DNA from: Diadema setosum
Lineage: Eukaryota; Echinodermata; Echinoidea; Diadematoida; Diadematidae
Length of the DNA stretch: 64,000 nt
Assembly (NCBI RefSeq): GCF_964275005.1
Contig: NC_092685.1
Coordinates: 14,578,571 to 14,642,570, forward strand
Reading direction: 5' to 3'
Below the pieces are notes generated by a model that saw only the letters and a program-made list of their open reading frames with translations, had not been told where the DNA came from and did not search any database. Positions 48,272 to 61,091 of the stretch are shown here, in pieces. The stretch's first letter is position 1. Each line of letters starts with the position of its first letter. The position numbers and the translations under genes are program-made.

Positions 48272-51200
48272 GTAATGCCAGTCGAAGTGATTGTCTCAAC
48301 TGGCGTAATCCGATGCAGGTGAACCTGACACAGCCAGAGCAGAATCTGCACCCCCACCGCACCACCCCTCAGATGGCGACCACCGGTCAAGGTCAGAGTG
48401 ATTGCAAACTAACATCTGCTCATTGGGCAGTGTTGATATTGAAAGAAATCACAAAACACAGTTACAATGATGCATGGTAAATGTGTGGGCCAACCACATT
48501 TGTGCTATTGCAGCAATGTTTTCTAGGTGCATTATTGGGAAATACTGTCTGTTTATTTTTCATTACAATCATTGCTGTCCAGAAAATTGTGGTCAACAAA
48601 TATTGTTAGTACCGATATCTGTTATGAATTGATTTCTGCTGACTACATTACAAGCTTTTTAGCAGTGTGCTTCAAGACTGGCTAGTTGTACACACTTTCC
48701 CAATATTAACAGCATGCGCTAGTAGTTTTTATTGGTTTTTGGCTCAGCTGAAATTTGATTCAAATCTGCACTTTAGCACCAAATCTAATCGTTGAGGAAG
48801 TGATCATCAGTGATTGTACTTCACTTGCAACATGGAGCCATGGATTGTGTTGTTCTCTCTCTAGATAAGATTGTTTGTGGGGTTTGTTTCTTTCTTCGCT
48901 TAATTGACTTGCTGCTCATCTCTGTGTGATCTGCAGGTTCCAGACAATCATACTTCAAGCGCCAGCGTGTCCAATCACGAGCACAGGAGCACGGTAGCGG
49001 TAGAGACAGCCAGAGGGGTAGTGTGGACTTCAGCATCGTGTCATATAACATTCTGGCCCAGTGTCTGCTCGACTCCCACAGACATTTATACAGGCACTGC
49101 CCGCAGAAATATTTGGTCTGGGAATATCGGCGGCACAATATCTTACGAGAGCTCAAGGAGGCCAATGCTGAGGTGTGTGTGCTGTGTAGATTTGTATCAC
49201 TGGCTAGAGACTACTGATCAATACTGATCTTTCCCTCGGATAGGACATAGAATGGAGGTCCCATGTGTGAGAGAGTCACAACTCATGCACTCAATCATTG
49301 CAAAGAGCAGGGTGTTTAACCTGGTGAAGTCCACCTCACATCCAACTGGACCCCATGGAAGACCAGCTTAACATAGCTGAATATGGGCTATCCAGCCATC
49401 TTCTCAGATGGAAAATGAACAAACAAACAAACAAACAAACAAACAAACAAGTCAATGTGACAAATGATATGACAGGTACACTGGAACATTCAATTGCTCC
49501 ACGTCATAAACAGGGGTCTTCCACATCGAACTGTCATCTTGGGATGATTTTTGGTTAAACACCAGTTTTAATTTGTAGAGGTTATCTAGATGTATTTTTT
49601 GAGGATTTATCAACATTTGACACAGACCTCAGTACTATGTATTTTTGATATGTTTTGGCAAGTGTTTTGCTAATAGGAGCAGAAAGTGTAATGAACCGAG
49701 GAACAGATGACACGATTATTATTTTCACAAGCAAAGTCAAGAAAAATGCCTCTATTTGTGTAGTCTGTCAGAGGGCTGTGTTGCCTATGTTAACCCAAAT
49801 AATTTTGGGTATCCCATTTAATGAGAGTTTTATTGATCTGTTGCTTAAATATTCATTTTGTTCATTTTCCATTTCTGTTCAGATTGTATGTTTACAAGAA
49901 GTTCAACAATCTCATTATGAGGATTTCTTCAAGCCACAGTTAGAGCAGCTGGGTAAGATTTGGTTTTAATTCTGTTATTTCACGTGCTACATACATTCTG
50001 TAGTATAAGTGCCATTTGTGTGCAATATTTCATCCAAGCAATTCTGTATGCTTCTGTTTGAGTAAAGGTCTTAATTTGCATGGTTTATATATATATATAT
50101 TTTTATGCCTCCGCCACGAAGTGGTGCCGGAGGCATTATGTTTTCGGGTTGTCCGTCCGTTCGTACGTCCATACGTCCGTATGTCCGTACATATGTCCGT
50201 CCGCTTTCGTTTACGCGATAACTTGAGTAATATTTACTGGAATTTTACCAAACTTGGTCCAAGTATGAAGTATGATGGGGCAATTATTTGATTAGATTTT
50301 GGGTGAAATCGGCTAAAGGTCAAAGGTCAAAGGTCAAGGTCAAATCATGAAAATGTATCCGTTTACGCGATAACTCAAGACTGGATGGAGCAAATTTCAC
50401 CAAACTTTGTTGGAGGATGATGTATGATGGGACAATTACTTAATTAGTTTTTTCAATTAAATCGGACAGAGGTCAAAGGTCAAAGATCAAGGTCAAATCC
50501 TAAAATTTATCTGTTTACGTGATAACTCAAAACTGGATGAAGCAGCTTTCACCAAACTTGGTCCAAGGATGATGTATGATGGGACAATTAGTTGAGTAGA
50601 TTTTAGTGACATTGGCAAGAGGTCAAAGGTCAAAAGGTCAAGGTCAAATGCTACAAATGTTGCAATTTTCCCCATATCTATGCAATGCCCAAAGGTATTT
50701 TCTTGAAACTTTGTGTGGACATGTACTACTGCGTAAAGATTCTCCAGAGAGAGTTTCATGTCATAAGGTCAAAGGTCAAAAGGTCAAAGGTTAGGTGAAA
50801 ATGTTGCAATGTTACTTTTCTCGCAAATGGTTCAATGTATCTTCGTGGAACTTAGTACATATGCATGTACTGTCTGGCAGGGATTATCTAGGGAATTTAG
50901 GGGTCATGGGTCAATAGTCAGGGGTCAAAGGTCAAGGTGAACTCTTCAAAATTTTACTATTTCCCTCATATACTAGTATATGCAATGCTTGCATTATTAG
51001 TTTCAAAACTTAATACATGCATTACCTAATGGAGATTCTCCAGGAAATTTCCAGCCAGAAGGTCAAAGGTCAAAGGTTAAGGGTCAAAGGCCAGGTTTCA
51101 ATGCCCCCACCCCCCCACCCCCCCAAAAAAAAAAAAAAATCTATTTTGTACCGTCATCACACTCTTTCTTCGTACCTTGGAAATTACTCAATGCAAAAAT

Positions 51201-51837
51201 TCCCCAAATATGTGTACCTGCACTCTTAGAAAATTATAGCAAACCCAGTTCAAGACATTTCTGACAAACCTGTCGTTTAAATATTTTGCCAGTTATGTGA
51301 AACTGTCACGGATCACACATTGTGAAGACATTGTACTATACGCCTATTGGGAGAATCATGCATTATGGCGGAGGCATCAGTTGCCATAGCAACATTTCTA
51401 GTTATAAATTTATTTATTTATTTATTTGATCTATTTATTTATTCAATAAATTATTTGTGTTGTTACTTTTGGAGATAGTCTAGCCAAGTGAGCACTGTAT
51501 TTTGTAAAGATATCCACATTTATAGGACAGACTAGATACTTTTTCAGAGATAAAGCATTTTTGCTGTGAGATCACTAATGGATTGTACACATTTTATATT
51601 TAGGAGAGAGATGACTCATTTCCTCACATGGCACCTATGAAGATGATTGAATGTTATTTGCTTTTTCACAAAACATTAAATTCTTCAATCAGATAAGCAA
51701 TGCCCATCTTGTGTGTGCCAAATGTGAACAGATATTGATGACAGTGATGATGGTTAACTCAGTTTGCATTGCTGCTCCTCTTACATTAATATACAATCCC
51801 TGATACTGTATTGGAAATTTCCACTAAAATGTGGATT

Positions 51838-51873
<36 letters not shown>

Positions 51874-52018
51874 ATTTCAAGCAATGTAAAATTACCACAG
51901 AAATAAAAGCAAGTTAGTACTCTTGCATTGCAATTCATTGTATGATTTTTATTTCTTTGATCCCGGGGGACTAAACACATACAGAATTCATTTTAACCAG
52001 CTGAGTACAATCAAATTA

Positions 52019-52056
<38 letters not shown>

Positions 52057-55000
52057 TGCACTTTTTCAGTAATGTCGCCTTGCTACTAAGAGTAGCCTCT
52101 CAAGTGTAAGTCTTGTTTTCCATAGGGCCCTTACCCCCGCAATTGCCAGGTACTCATCTATATAATGTACCTGGGTTGAGAGGAAAAGACAGACAGTTCT
52201 CACATTCTTTGTGCTTTGTTTGAGAAGTTGTCATGACAACGGTTCTGTGCTCCCTGCAGGTTATGCGTCGGTCTACAAGCAGAGGACTGGAGACAAGCTG
52301 GACGGCTGCGTGACCTTCTACAAGACCGGGCAGCTCCAGCTGGTCAGTCAGTCCCTGCTGGAGTACAGGCGGAATGTCGGCTGTCTGGACAGGGACAACG
52401 TGGCGGTCATCGTCATGCTGCAGCCGCGGGGCTTGCCCTCGTCACGCCAGCTCTGCGTAGCCAACACCCACCTGCTGTGGAATCCCAGGCGTGGGGACAT
52501 CAAACTGGCACAGCTAGGTAGAGATATATGACCTATCCTATCTAAAGTTTTGTGTATTTTGAACTGGACGCTGCACTCTACATTGGGATCGTGGAGTGCC
52601 GCATTCTGTGTTGTATAAAGAATGAGACATTTGATTTTTAATGAAGTGGCCTGGGTTAGTGTGTTATTATTCAAGAACCCAAGATGTGGCATGTGAACAT
52701 GGTCTTGACAATAGTTCTTTGTCAATGGTTGGTTTCCAAAGTCTGCAGGTCACACGTGATACTCTTTAAGATTTTCAGCTCATCGTGCTATTGGCCTATT
52801 GATTGCATTCTATAGTGAATCTCTAGCATGGTTGTCTTCCATCATGAGTCAGTCACATTCAATTGTTTCTTTTTTGTTTCAAATTGTTTAATTCTATTCA
52901 CACCATCTAATGTTGTCAGGTGAGTGGTTAAAAACTCTTGATTATTTCACAACAAATGCACTTATTTTGCAAAGTCAATCACTTGTATTCAACTTTGCAA
53001 ATGTATATTTACAGATTCAATCTTAAGATCTATGGCTACTTCACGTACTGACAGATTTATCTCTGTTTTGGTTTGCCCATATATATGTGTCAGGTAAACA
53101 GAATTTCTCCATGGAATTAAAAAAAAAAAATACTTTCTTGGTTTTCAACCCACCATGTTTTCGTTCCAATAGTATACTTTGATGCAGATCTCAAAAACTT
53201 TCTCTACTTCACAGTCGATAGGCATCTGATTTTAAACCCAGAGTAAGACCAGACACTTAAAATTTATGAGGAGAGCTTATGGTATTAGCGGTCATCAGTG
53301 AAAAGACGTAGAAATGAATAAAATTTGAATACCTACATCTACTTGTCTTGTATAATCCACTGAGCAGCCGCCATCTCCTCACATTTGCCCAAATTGCAGG
53401 ACTGCTTTTCGCCGAGATAGAGCGCATGAGCCATGTGGCCGACTCCAGCAGCAGCAACCTGTACCATCCCATCGTCCTGTGCGGCGACTTCAACAGCCTG
53501 CCGAACTGCCCCCTCTACAGGTTCGTCCGGGAGGGTCACGTGGCCTACGCAGGCATGGAGGCGACCGAAGTGTCTGGTCAGGAGGAGGTCAAGAAGCCAA
53601 AGGCCATGAGGAGCCCCCTGCTGCCCGGCAAGCTGGGGGTCACACATAGGTGTCTGTACACCAGCAGGGACACTGTTACGAGGACTCTCGCTACAGGTCA
53701 GACTCATGTGATTACTAAGTTACAAATGTGTACCTGTTGCCATGCTATGGCCATTAGAGTGGTTTTTTTTTGGTGTGTGTTTTTTTTTTTTTTTTTTTAT
53801 GCCTCCGCCAACGAAGTGGCCGGAGGCATTATGTTTTCGGGTCGTCCGTCCCGTTTTGTTTTTGTCGATATCTCAAGAACCGTGAGGTGGTTTTGCATCA
53901 AACTTGGTATGAGGGTATATCCTGGGGGGATGATACTTTGTTTGGATTTTAGGGTCACGGGTCAAAGCTCAAAGGTCACAGGTTATTTTGTGAAAAAAAA
54001 AGGTTGAAAATTCATGTTTTTCTCCATATCTTGCAAATGGTTCAAGGTATCTTCATGGAACTTAGTATATATGCTTGTTCCAATGGGCAGTGATTATCTA
54101 GGGAAGTTGGGGGTCATGGTTCAAAGGTCAGGGGGTCAAAGGTCAAGGTCAACTCCTCAAAATATCACTACTTTCCTTATATTTATGCAATGCCTGAAGG
54201 TCTTCTTTTTTTTTTAACTTGATGTATGCATGTATTACCCAATATATATTCTGTGGGAAGTTTCTTGCCAAAAGGTCAAAGGTCAAAAGGTCAAAGGTCA
54301 AGTGAAAGTGCTGAATTGCACTTTTTCCTCCATATCTCAAAAGTAACTCAAGGTATCATCATGAAACTTACATATTTATGCATGTTCAACCTAACAGTGA
54401 TTCTCTTTGGAACTGTGAGGTCAAAGGTCAAAGGCCAGGTTTAGATGATGCTATTTTCCCATTTGATACTGAAATTATACTTTTTCTCAATACCTTGAAA
54501 ATTACTCAATGCATAAACTTATAAAAGGGTCAAAAGTGAAGTAAAAATCATCAGTTCCCCAAATACCTGCACTCTGACATTCTAATCATTCATCCAATTG
54601 AACCTAGTTCTAGGAAAGTGAACATTCAGCACATTTGTGGCAAACCTGTCATTTTAGTATTTTGCCAATTGTGTGAAACTGTCATCACACATTGTCAAGA
54701 CATTGTACCATAGACCTATTAGGAGAACCATGCATTATGGCGGAGGCATATCAGTCGCCATAGCGATATATCTAGTTTTTTTTTTTTACAATTCCCATCA
54801 AATTTGTGGAGGAAAAAATACACAGTATATGCAAGATTTACATCACATGATTTCAGAACTGCTAAAAATCCCTAATTCTGCACAAGCTTTTTAGAATACT
54901 TAGTTGTATATGTTTATGTACGCTGTATAGCAAATTTAATTTTCTGTAAGTCGGAACTTCACATCAATTTTGTGAGCCAGTGCCTGAATTAGCTATTGTG

Positions 55001-56357
55001 AAGTACAGTAATGAACGGGGAAATGTATGCGTGCATGTCGCATTTAATGTTGTGATCAGAATGAATATTTTCATGTGCTGTAAAATTTGCGGTTAGCACT
55101 TGACTCACAAAGATCCTGAAAATAGAAAGCCTGCAAAATATATCGTCGCTGGGGTGACAAGACCTTGTATCTGCAATTTTGGTGAAAATGACTTTTTTGC
55201 ATTTATGGTCAAATAATCAGTTAAGTGATGTCCTGTCCAAGTCCTAGGTGTCTTACCCCTAATGTGAAGCCACCATGGCATGTCAAAGGAACGGCTGTCC
55301 CATTCGGTATAGTGCTTTGGCCGCCATGTTTTTTGGCTCTCCTGAATACTTTTTGTAGATACGAGGTCTTGTCGCCCCAACGACGATATGGCATATACAG
55401 TATTGTAAAAGCCTCCTTGATTGAGGAAGTGATATTGTCTTTGAGATTGACGTAGTGCATAAGTCTCTCTGGGATTGATCTTTGGAGGCTCCCTGATATG
55501 TATGTGTTAGATGTTGGCAGCCCTGTGAAATATGCCTTATGCATATGTTTCGCAGTGACGTCCAGTGAACATTTTCCCCAACAACATACCAGTATCCAAC
55601 AAGCAGATATCAAATATGCACAATGCAAACAGTATGGGACATCAGAATAGTCCATGGTGGACCAGTGAAACTAGTTGACATAACCTTCAGTAACTTAAAA
55701 TTGGTTGCGAATTGATTCCTAGAAAGAAGCTGTCTGACTCGGCTTCATTGATGTCTCAGATTATTAAATAAATATTCTGGATCGCTGATGTAATGATATG
55801 CAACACATGTGGGCATGAAGTGCGAATGTCGCATAAGGTGTATTTCACTTCAAATTTTATTCCGATGCAATATAGCTATTTCTGAAATGTATGTATTGAT
55901 AAGAGATGAGATGATAAAAGCACTTCCACTTATTACTTCTATGGCTAAAGGGTCTGCAGGTGGTGCTGGAATTGACCATGAGCCGTCATCAGCATCGCAT
56001 TCAGCAGACCATCTGCGGGGGAGACTGTTACACTCGTTTGCCTTCTCCTCCGTCTACGATCATCACCCTGACAACGGGGAGATCACCACCAACCACTCAA
56101 AGACAAACTGTACAGTGGACTACATCTTCTACACCTACGGAGGGCTGAGGTGCAACGGCTCGCGACACGGGCGGGCCTCGCCGGACGCAGACAGTCCAAA
56201 GCACACCAGTCGGTTGGTCTCCGTGAACCGTCGAGCTCTCTTCACCGGTGTGGAAGTGGAGTCCCTCGGGGGACTGCCCAATGCCACGTGTTCCTCCGAT
56301 CACGTCTCCCTCCAGGCTAGGTTGAGGATCTTGCCAGCCATCTCAGATAACACCTGA
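47866..56357 (+). CDS. ANGEL2: ANGEL homologue (CCR4/EEP-family nuclease), gene span
   Basis: Six exons (47866-48271, 48937-49172, 49883-49952, 52260-52517, 53400-53696, 55960-56357) join in phase into 1665 nt, 554 residues plus stop; human ANGEL2 is 544. Residues 1-~165 are basic, Ser- and Gln-rich low complexity; the remainder is an endonuclease/exonuclease/phosphatase domain. Active-site motifs are all kept: FSIVSYNIL, CLQEVQ (Glu220), CVANTHLLWNP (His308), CGDFNSLP (Asp353, Asn355), VDYIFY and SSDH (Asp536/His537). The family comprises CCR4-related nucleases and RNA 2',3'-cyclic phosphatases acting on RNA ends (family knowledge). ANGEL2 is preferred over ANGEL1 by length and the HLYRHC...W/LCLQEVQ.DHY pattern, but an unduplicated ancestral ANGEL is equally possible. 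The 5' exon is the least certain part. Confidence 0.9.
48937..49172 (+). CDS. ANGEL2: ANGEL exon (start of EEP nuclease domain)
   Basis: The acceptor is GTGATCTGCAG and the donor GTGTGT (phase 0 out). Basic linker residues lead into GSVDFSIVSYNILAQCLL and HLYRHCPQKYLVWEYRRHNI, ending ELKEANAE, collinear with human ANGEL2. Confidence 0.92.
49883..49952 (+). CDS. ANGEL2: ANGEL exon (metal-binding Glu, CLQEVQ)
   Basis: This 70-nt exon has acceptor TTTCTGTTCAG and donor GTAAGA (phase 1 out). It encodes IVCLQEVQQSHYEDFFKPQL and EQL; Glu220 is the metal-binding residue of the EEP fold. Confidence 0.93.
50105..51401 (+). mobile_element. AGGTCA-rich dispersed repeat, copy B (full length)
   Basis: It begins with the hairpin ATGCCTCCG-CCAC-GAA-GTGG-TGC-CGGAGGCAT, then TTTTCGGGTTGTCCGTCCG, three ~120-bp subrepeats (TTTACGCGATAACTC...GGTCAAAGGTCAAGGTCAA), more AGGTCA blocks, and ends TTATGGCGGAGGCAT, then a small hairpin GTTGC-CATA-GCAAC, then ATTTCTAG. 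No ORF. It lies in an ANGEL intron. Confidence 0.85.
51844..52054. repeat. Two opposed dinucleotide microsatellites
   Basis: (GT)n at 51844-51871 and (CA)n at 52022-52054, about 150 bp apart in the ANGEL intron; they could pair as an inverted repeat in the pre-mRNA. Confidence 0.85.
52260..52517 (+). CDS. ANGEL2: ANGEL exon (NTHLLWNP motif)
   Basis: The acceptor is TGCTCCCTGCAG and the donor GTAGAG (phase 1 in and out). It encodes YASVYKQRTGDKLDGCVTFY, CLDRDNVAVIVMLQP and CVANTHLLWNPRRGDIKLAQ, all strongly matching ANGEL proteins. Confidence 0.94.
53400..53696 (+). CDS. ANGEL2: ANGEL exon (CGDFNS motif)
   Basis: The acceptor is CCCAAATTGCAG; the donor is the weaker GTCAGA, but it keeps phase 1. 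It encodes LLFAEIERMSHVADS, HPIVLCGDFNSLPNCPLYRF and VSGQEEVKKPK, as in ANGEL2. Confidence 0.93.
53799..54775 (+). mobile_element. AGGTCA-rich dispersed repeat, copy C (full length, shorter)
   Basis: Same ends as copy B: ATGCCTCCGCCAACGAAGTG at the start; TTATGGCGGAGGCAT, hairpin GTCGC-CATA-GCGAT and CTAG at the end, inserted in a T-rich stretch. It lies in the last ANGEL intron in the same orientation. Confidence 0.85.
55960..56357 (+). CDS. ANGEL2: ANGEL terminal exon
   Basis: The acceptor is AGGGTCTGCAG. It encodes LLHSFAFSSVYDHH, NCTVDYIFYTYGGLR and LPNATCSSDHVSLQARLRIL, then TGA. The S-D-H motif completes the nuclease active site. A possible poly(A) signal ATTAAA lies at 56697-56702, with another AATAAA at 59218-59223. 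Confidence 0.93.
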
Positions 56358-59300
56358 ATGCAAACAGGAGAGCCGCTGGTTGATCGAACAGAGACTTTGC
56401 TTCAATCACATGGACCCTGGGCTGTGGACGACATTTTCATTTGCAAAGAGGATATTACTGTCAGTCAAACTGGTGCCTATGCTATTGCCAAAAGCAGTCA
56501 TAGAGAAGCGGTTTCTAAACTCGGACATTTGACATTCTTGCACTCTCTCTGAACTGGGTGCCATCGTGTTGACGAAATTTTGTTCGTCAGTTCTGTTTAG
56601 TTTTGTTTCGAAGGATATTGAGCAGAAATTATGGATAATTGTTTGCTCAGATTGATGACATGCCTTATTTGATTGACGACAATCTGATTGCAAAACATTA
56701 AATCAAGTGAATTTGGGTCCAGCCAAACTGCATCAGTTTCACAGCTTTGTGTGCACTAAGTTTTCTACACTAGTTAGATTTCCTACAGTGGCAAGCAGTT
56801 TGTCTTGAAAATTATCATTTTTTTTTTTTTTTTGGTATTATATATTGAAAGCATATGTGAATGCATGATAATTCTACTCAGGGAGGGTGACAAAGTGACA
56901 GTGAAAATGCTTGCAATTTCATCTTTATAGACACAGCAAGCCAACTTAGAAAATTATCAGGATGCATGGCATTATTTGTTGTGAAATTTTGAAGTTCAAG
57001 ATGAACGACTGTCAAATCCAGTGCCCTACAGGTGGATCTGTCACGTTCAGGTGTATACTCGACTCACTTGATGTACTGGTAGTCAATTATTGTGTATATG
57101 TTACTGTGCATCACAAAACCAACAAAAAAGTCGCACCCCTTGATTTCATGTGAGGACTCAAATAAGGCGAAACGGGTAAACCAACTCAATCTTGAGTTTT
57201 TCATATTTTCTGAAAGAGCTATCCTTCTACATCATTCCTAAAGTTTAGGATCATAACAAAAACATGAATGGAAAAGTGTATTTTCAGCAGTTTTTCTACC
57301 ATCTGATTTTTTTGTGTGTGTAAAGTAGTGAGATCAAGTATGTCTAAGAGGCCCCTTTTCATTTCTTGAAAATCCTTTGCACACTCTCCACTTTCAATTC
57401 TAATAACTTTTGAAAAGATAATGCTACTGCTTTAAGGTAGCATTAATCATGGCCAGAATGTGTATATGAAGCACGCTCAATCCCAGCTTAATCTAATAAT
57501 CCCTTCATTGTTGTTGCTCTGGTGGTTTACATTGTGTCTTTTGTCCCATTCCTCCCACAGCTAGCAGGGTTTGGTAAAGATTAAGCACTTGAATAGAGCC
57601 TGTACTTCAGAGCCTCTTTTCTCAGTTCACTCTCTTCCAGAGTGTGTGTTTTCTTTCTAGTATTTTGATAGGTTAGGAGAGTCCATTTGCGTAGAGTTAT
57701 ACATCATTTTAAAGCTTAGAGTCTGCTCTTTCAGAATCTGCCCTTAACTAAAATCCATGTCTGGTGACTTTTTGTTAGTTTTGTGATGCAGGGTCACATA
57801 TTTTCCCCATTTTCACCTTTTCACACACTGTTCCGCACCTACTCCCCCCCCCCCCCCAAAAAAAAAACCAACAACAAAAAACAAAAAAAACCCAAACCAT
57901 TGTGTGGACAATTACTGGGACTGATCCCGTTGTCCTTGCAAAGCTTTGGGGGGGGGGGGGGGGTGACCTTGTGACATAATTGATAGCACCCAGCTGTATT
58001 CATCAAATACGAAATCATGGTGTCAAATGGCAGGGGTAACCCCAATTGCCCCCACAGCTTTTGGACAGTCAGGATAGTAGTGTGGACGGTCAGTCGTAAT
58101 GAAGATAAGGTCTCTCATGACTGTCCCTGCGACATGGGACCTAGTGAGCACCTAGTGTGGGATCTATTACATTTCATTTTATTCATTCATTCTTTGCCGC
58201 ACTACAATGCGACACCAATGACAGTGTGTCTAACATAAATACCAGGATGTAGTGCAATTCTAGTGTGCACAGCAATACATAAACAGGCAAATAAAATGAT
58301 CCATTGAAATTGAATTTTTTGGTGGTGTGGGTACATGGGAAGAGACGGTGAGATGGAAGTGGAACAGTGAATAAAATTTGACAGACTAAGGGAAGAACAG
58401 CCTGAAAAATATTTTTTGTTGCTGCACTATGCAGAGGCATTAAAACGTTAATAGTGATTTTTCTGTCCTGATTTATCATCATTTCTGTCAGTGTTTGTAT
58501 TAGGTGGTGCATTGATGCAATCTACCTTTTAAAGCACTACTTGATAATGCATCATTTATGAAAAATGGAGCCCTCCCTATTTATTCAAAGAGCAATGATT
58601 AGGCAGTGGTGTGGTGGTACAGGGTTTGATGATTTGCTGTGGAATGTTAGATTGCTATCCGCATTAAGAAAATGTATTTGTTGCATCTTTTATATCCCTC
58701 GACATTTTTATCTGCTGTCGGGTTGTGACATTCGGCTGCACTCTGTGAGATATTGGACAGAGCATAACGTACACACTGGCACCGATATTGGACAGAATTA
58801 CACACTGGCCATGTGTACTCGAGTAGCAGTGTCTGTCTAGATTGATACAGGTTCATGGATTCTCAGACACCAGATTAGGTCAAGCTCTTACTTTGTATCC
58901 TGGCAAACCATAGGTTTCGCAAGTATCATATCTTGCCAGTTGGGACTTGTAAGACGGTTTTGCACATGGTTGAATTCATGATCGAAAACCATATTCACAG
59001 AATGAAAAATGAGTATTATCCTTGAGTGATTTCCCATCTGCAATAAGCGATGCAGCATTTGTGTTACAGGTGACATTGTTTTCTTTTTCGCGAGTTGTGA
59101 ATTTCACGAAGATATTAGTGGACTTGTGAAATTCACAAGAATAGCAAAATCCTCCAAAATTTACCACGTGTATAAAGCATCGCAACCTCAGGGTGTTACA
59201 TAGCTTTATTTTATATAAATAAACTTATCAGTTGATGCAGAAAAGTTTGGTAGCTTTGCTTGAAAGTTATGCCTTTTCAGATGGTGCTGATAAAAGCATT

Positions 59301-60341
59301 CTTTTGATGTGGTGCCATGCAGAACCTACACAAAAAATGAGTGCTTTTTGTCCATTATTGTCTGTAGATGACTAATTCAAACTGTGGCTCAGCTTACTTG
59401 AGTGTTCCATGGTGCTGAAACTGCACCTGTCCATTTTCCCAGGGCAACCTAGACTCACTTTCGGGCAAGTACAGTATTATATTATACAGACACCTGCCCA
59501 GCTGCTGGCTACGACTGCATACCCAATGAAACGCTGCACTCGCCTGGATAAATCTTGGGAGATGGGCCAAACATCCATTCATTATCACATCATAATTTTT
59601 AGGCATCTGAAATATTGATGATGCAAGAAGATTACATATCTGTGAAAGTATAATGTAGGTAGTTAACAGAGATAATTCTTAGTCTACTGTTCTTTGGGGC
59701 AATCAATTTTTCTCCATTTTTAGCGAATACAATTTCGATCCTTGTTCCCATTGGAGCATGTAAAAAAAAAAAAAAATGTTTTAGCATCTGATGTACAAAA
59801 TACTGTGAATTGATCAATCAATCTTTTCATATTGTGTCCGTATGAGTATTGAGATGTGTCTGCCACTCCTAAAACTAAACTTACCTGCTTGCATATCCAA
59901 CTTACAAAGTGATTTTGTGTTTGCACATGAAAATGAAAGTAACATATGCCAGCTGAGTGGTTGACAAGTGGCCCAACAGAAATGAGTAGCCTTATTCAAT
60001 CATTCGGTGTGACATTTTCATTCGTGCTCTTATAACCTCACTACTAACACTAAGTACTTAATTTAATACCTACTTTTGACAGTAAACCCTCTCAGTAATG
60101 TAGAAAGCAGAATTGGCCAAATATGTAGCTTTCAAAGTTTTGTTTAAGTTTTATTGTGTATTTGAATGCATGCACAAATATGATGGTACATCTGTCAAAC
60201 AGAAATGTCTTCCTTGAAGTGTATTCCCTTGTGATTTTAAGTGTGATTAAAAGTTTTTAACAGTTGCTAAAGAATGAGAGTCCATTGGCAGTGCAGGAAA
60301 GACGTTCAAAGCAGCATCTTAAATTCTATGCAGAATCATAG
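56358..60341. other. No gene recognised downstream of ANGEL
   Basis: Contains possible ANGEL poly(A) signals (56697, 59218), homopolymer runs (56818-56834 T; 57844-57867 C then A; 57948-57963 G; 59761-59775 A) and otherwise unassigned AT-rich sequence. No ORF has a recognisable domain. Confidence 0.5.
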
Positions 60342-60810
60342 TTAAAGGTTTTATGACATACAAATGCATATTGATTTGTGTTGATTCATGATACCCGTAG
60401 CATAACCTGCATGATACCTCGCCATGTCTTTTGTTAGTCACATTGATATCACAGAAACATGCAAGTTATGCTGAGTCGAGGGGAAGGTGCATTCCAATGT
60501 CTTTTGTTAAACATACCAGTACTGAAGCAATGATTGACAGATGAGGTCACAACCAGAATCTTGGTTTGGAAGGTTTGTTTTTGTTTTTGTTTGTTTGTTT
60601 GTTTGTTGTTGTTGTTTTTTTTTTTTGGGGGGGGGTATCCAAGTAATCTGAAGAAAAATAGAAGAAAAATATTGAAAATACTGTATATGGAATGTTTCTG
60701 GATATTTGTTTCACTGCAATAGTGATGTTGAGGGTATCATGAATCAACACAAATCAACATGCATTTGTATGTCATTAAAAAAATGCATTTGTATGTCATA
60801 ACACCTTTAA
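60342..60810. mobile_element. MITE with ~60-bp terminal inverted repeats and TTAA ends
   Basis: Left: TTAAAGGTTTTATGACATAC, AAATGCATATTGATTTGTG, TTCATGATACCC. Right: GGGTATCATGAATCAACAC, AAATCAACATGCATTTG, TATGTCATAACACCTTTAA. The right end holds a short extra copy of ATGCATTTGTATGTCAT. The internal (GTTT)n, poly(T) and poly(G) run spans 60576-60637. Related copies: 10399-10954 and 19820-20090. Confidence 0.82.
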
Positions 60811-61091
60811 AGGTGGGAAGTTAGAAACACAGAGATCACCTCTTTTGCTTGTTTGTTGTGTTGTTGTTTTTTAGAGAGAGAAAGAGAAAAAAAAAAGTGA
60901 CAAGAATAGACCCTACACACATGTAAATTCATGGAAGGTAGAAATACCATCATAATTCATATACATGCGTTAAGTTTTAGAAAAATAAGACCATCTGTTC
61001 AATAGCTGTGAATATTTAAAGCTTTTGTTTGAATCCATGTGCTGTCAATGCAAACTTGCTTGCATTTCTTTGCATTGCTGTGATATCACAT

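Noticed and set aside
50105..51401. CRISPR-like array of short repeats in the AGGTCA element
   Set aside because: The units are degenerate, unevenly spaced and part of a dispersed eukaryotic repeat with defined ends; no cas-like genes are present.
53348..54007. 219-residue ORF running through the ANGEL exon
   Set aside because: Only 53400-53696 is exon; the remainder is readthrough into an intron and the AGGTCA repeat.
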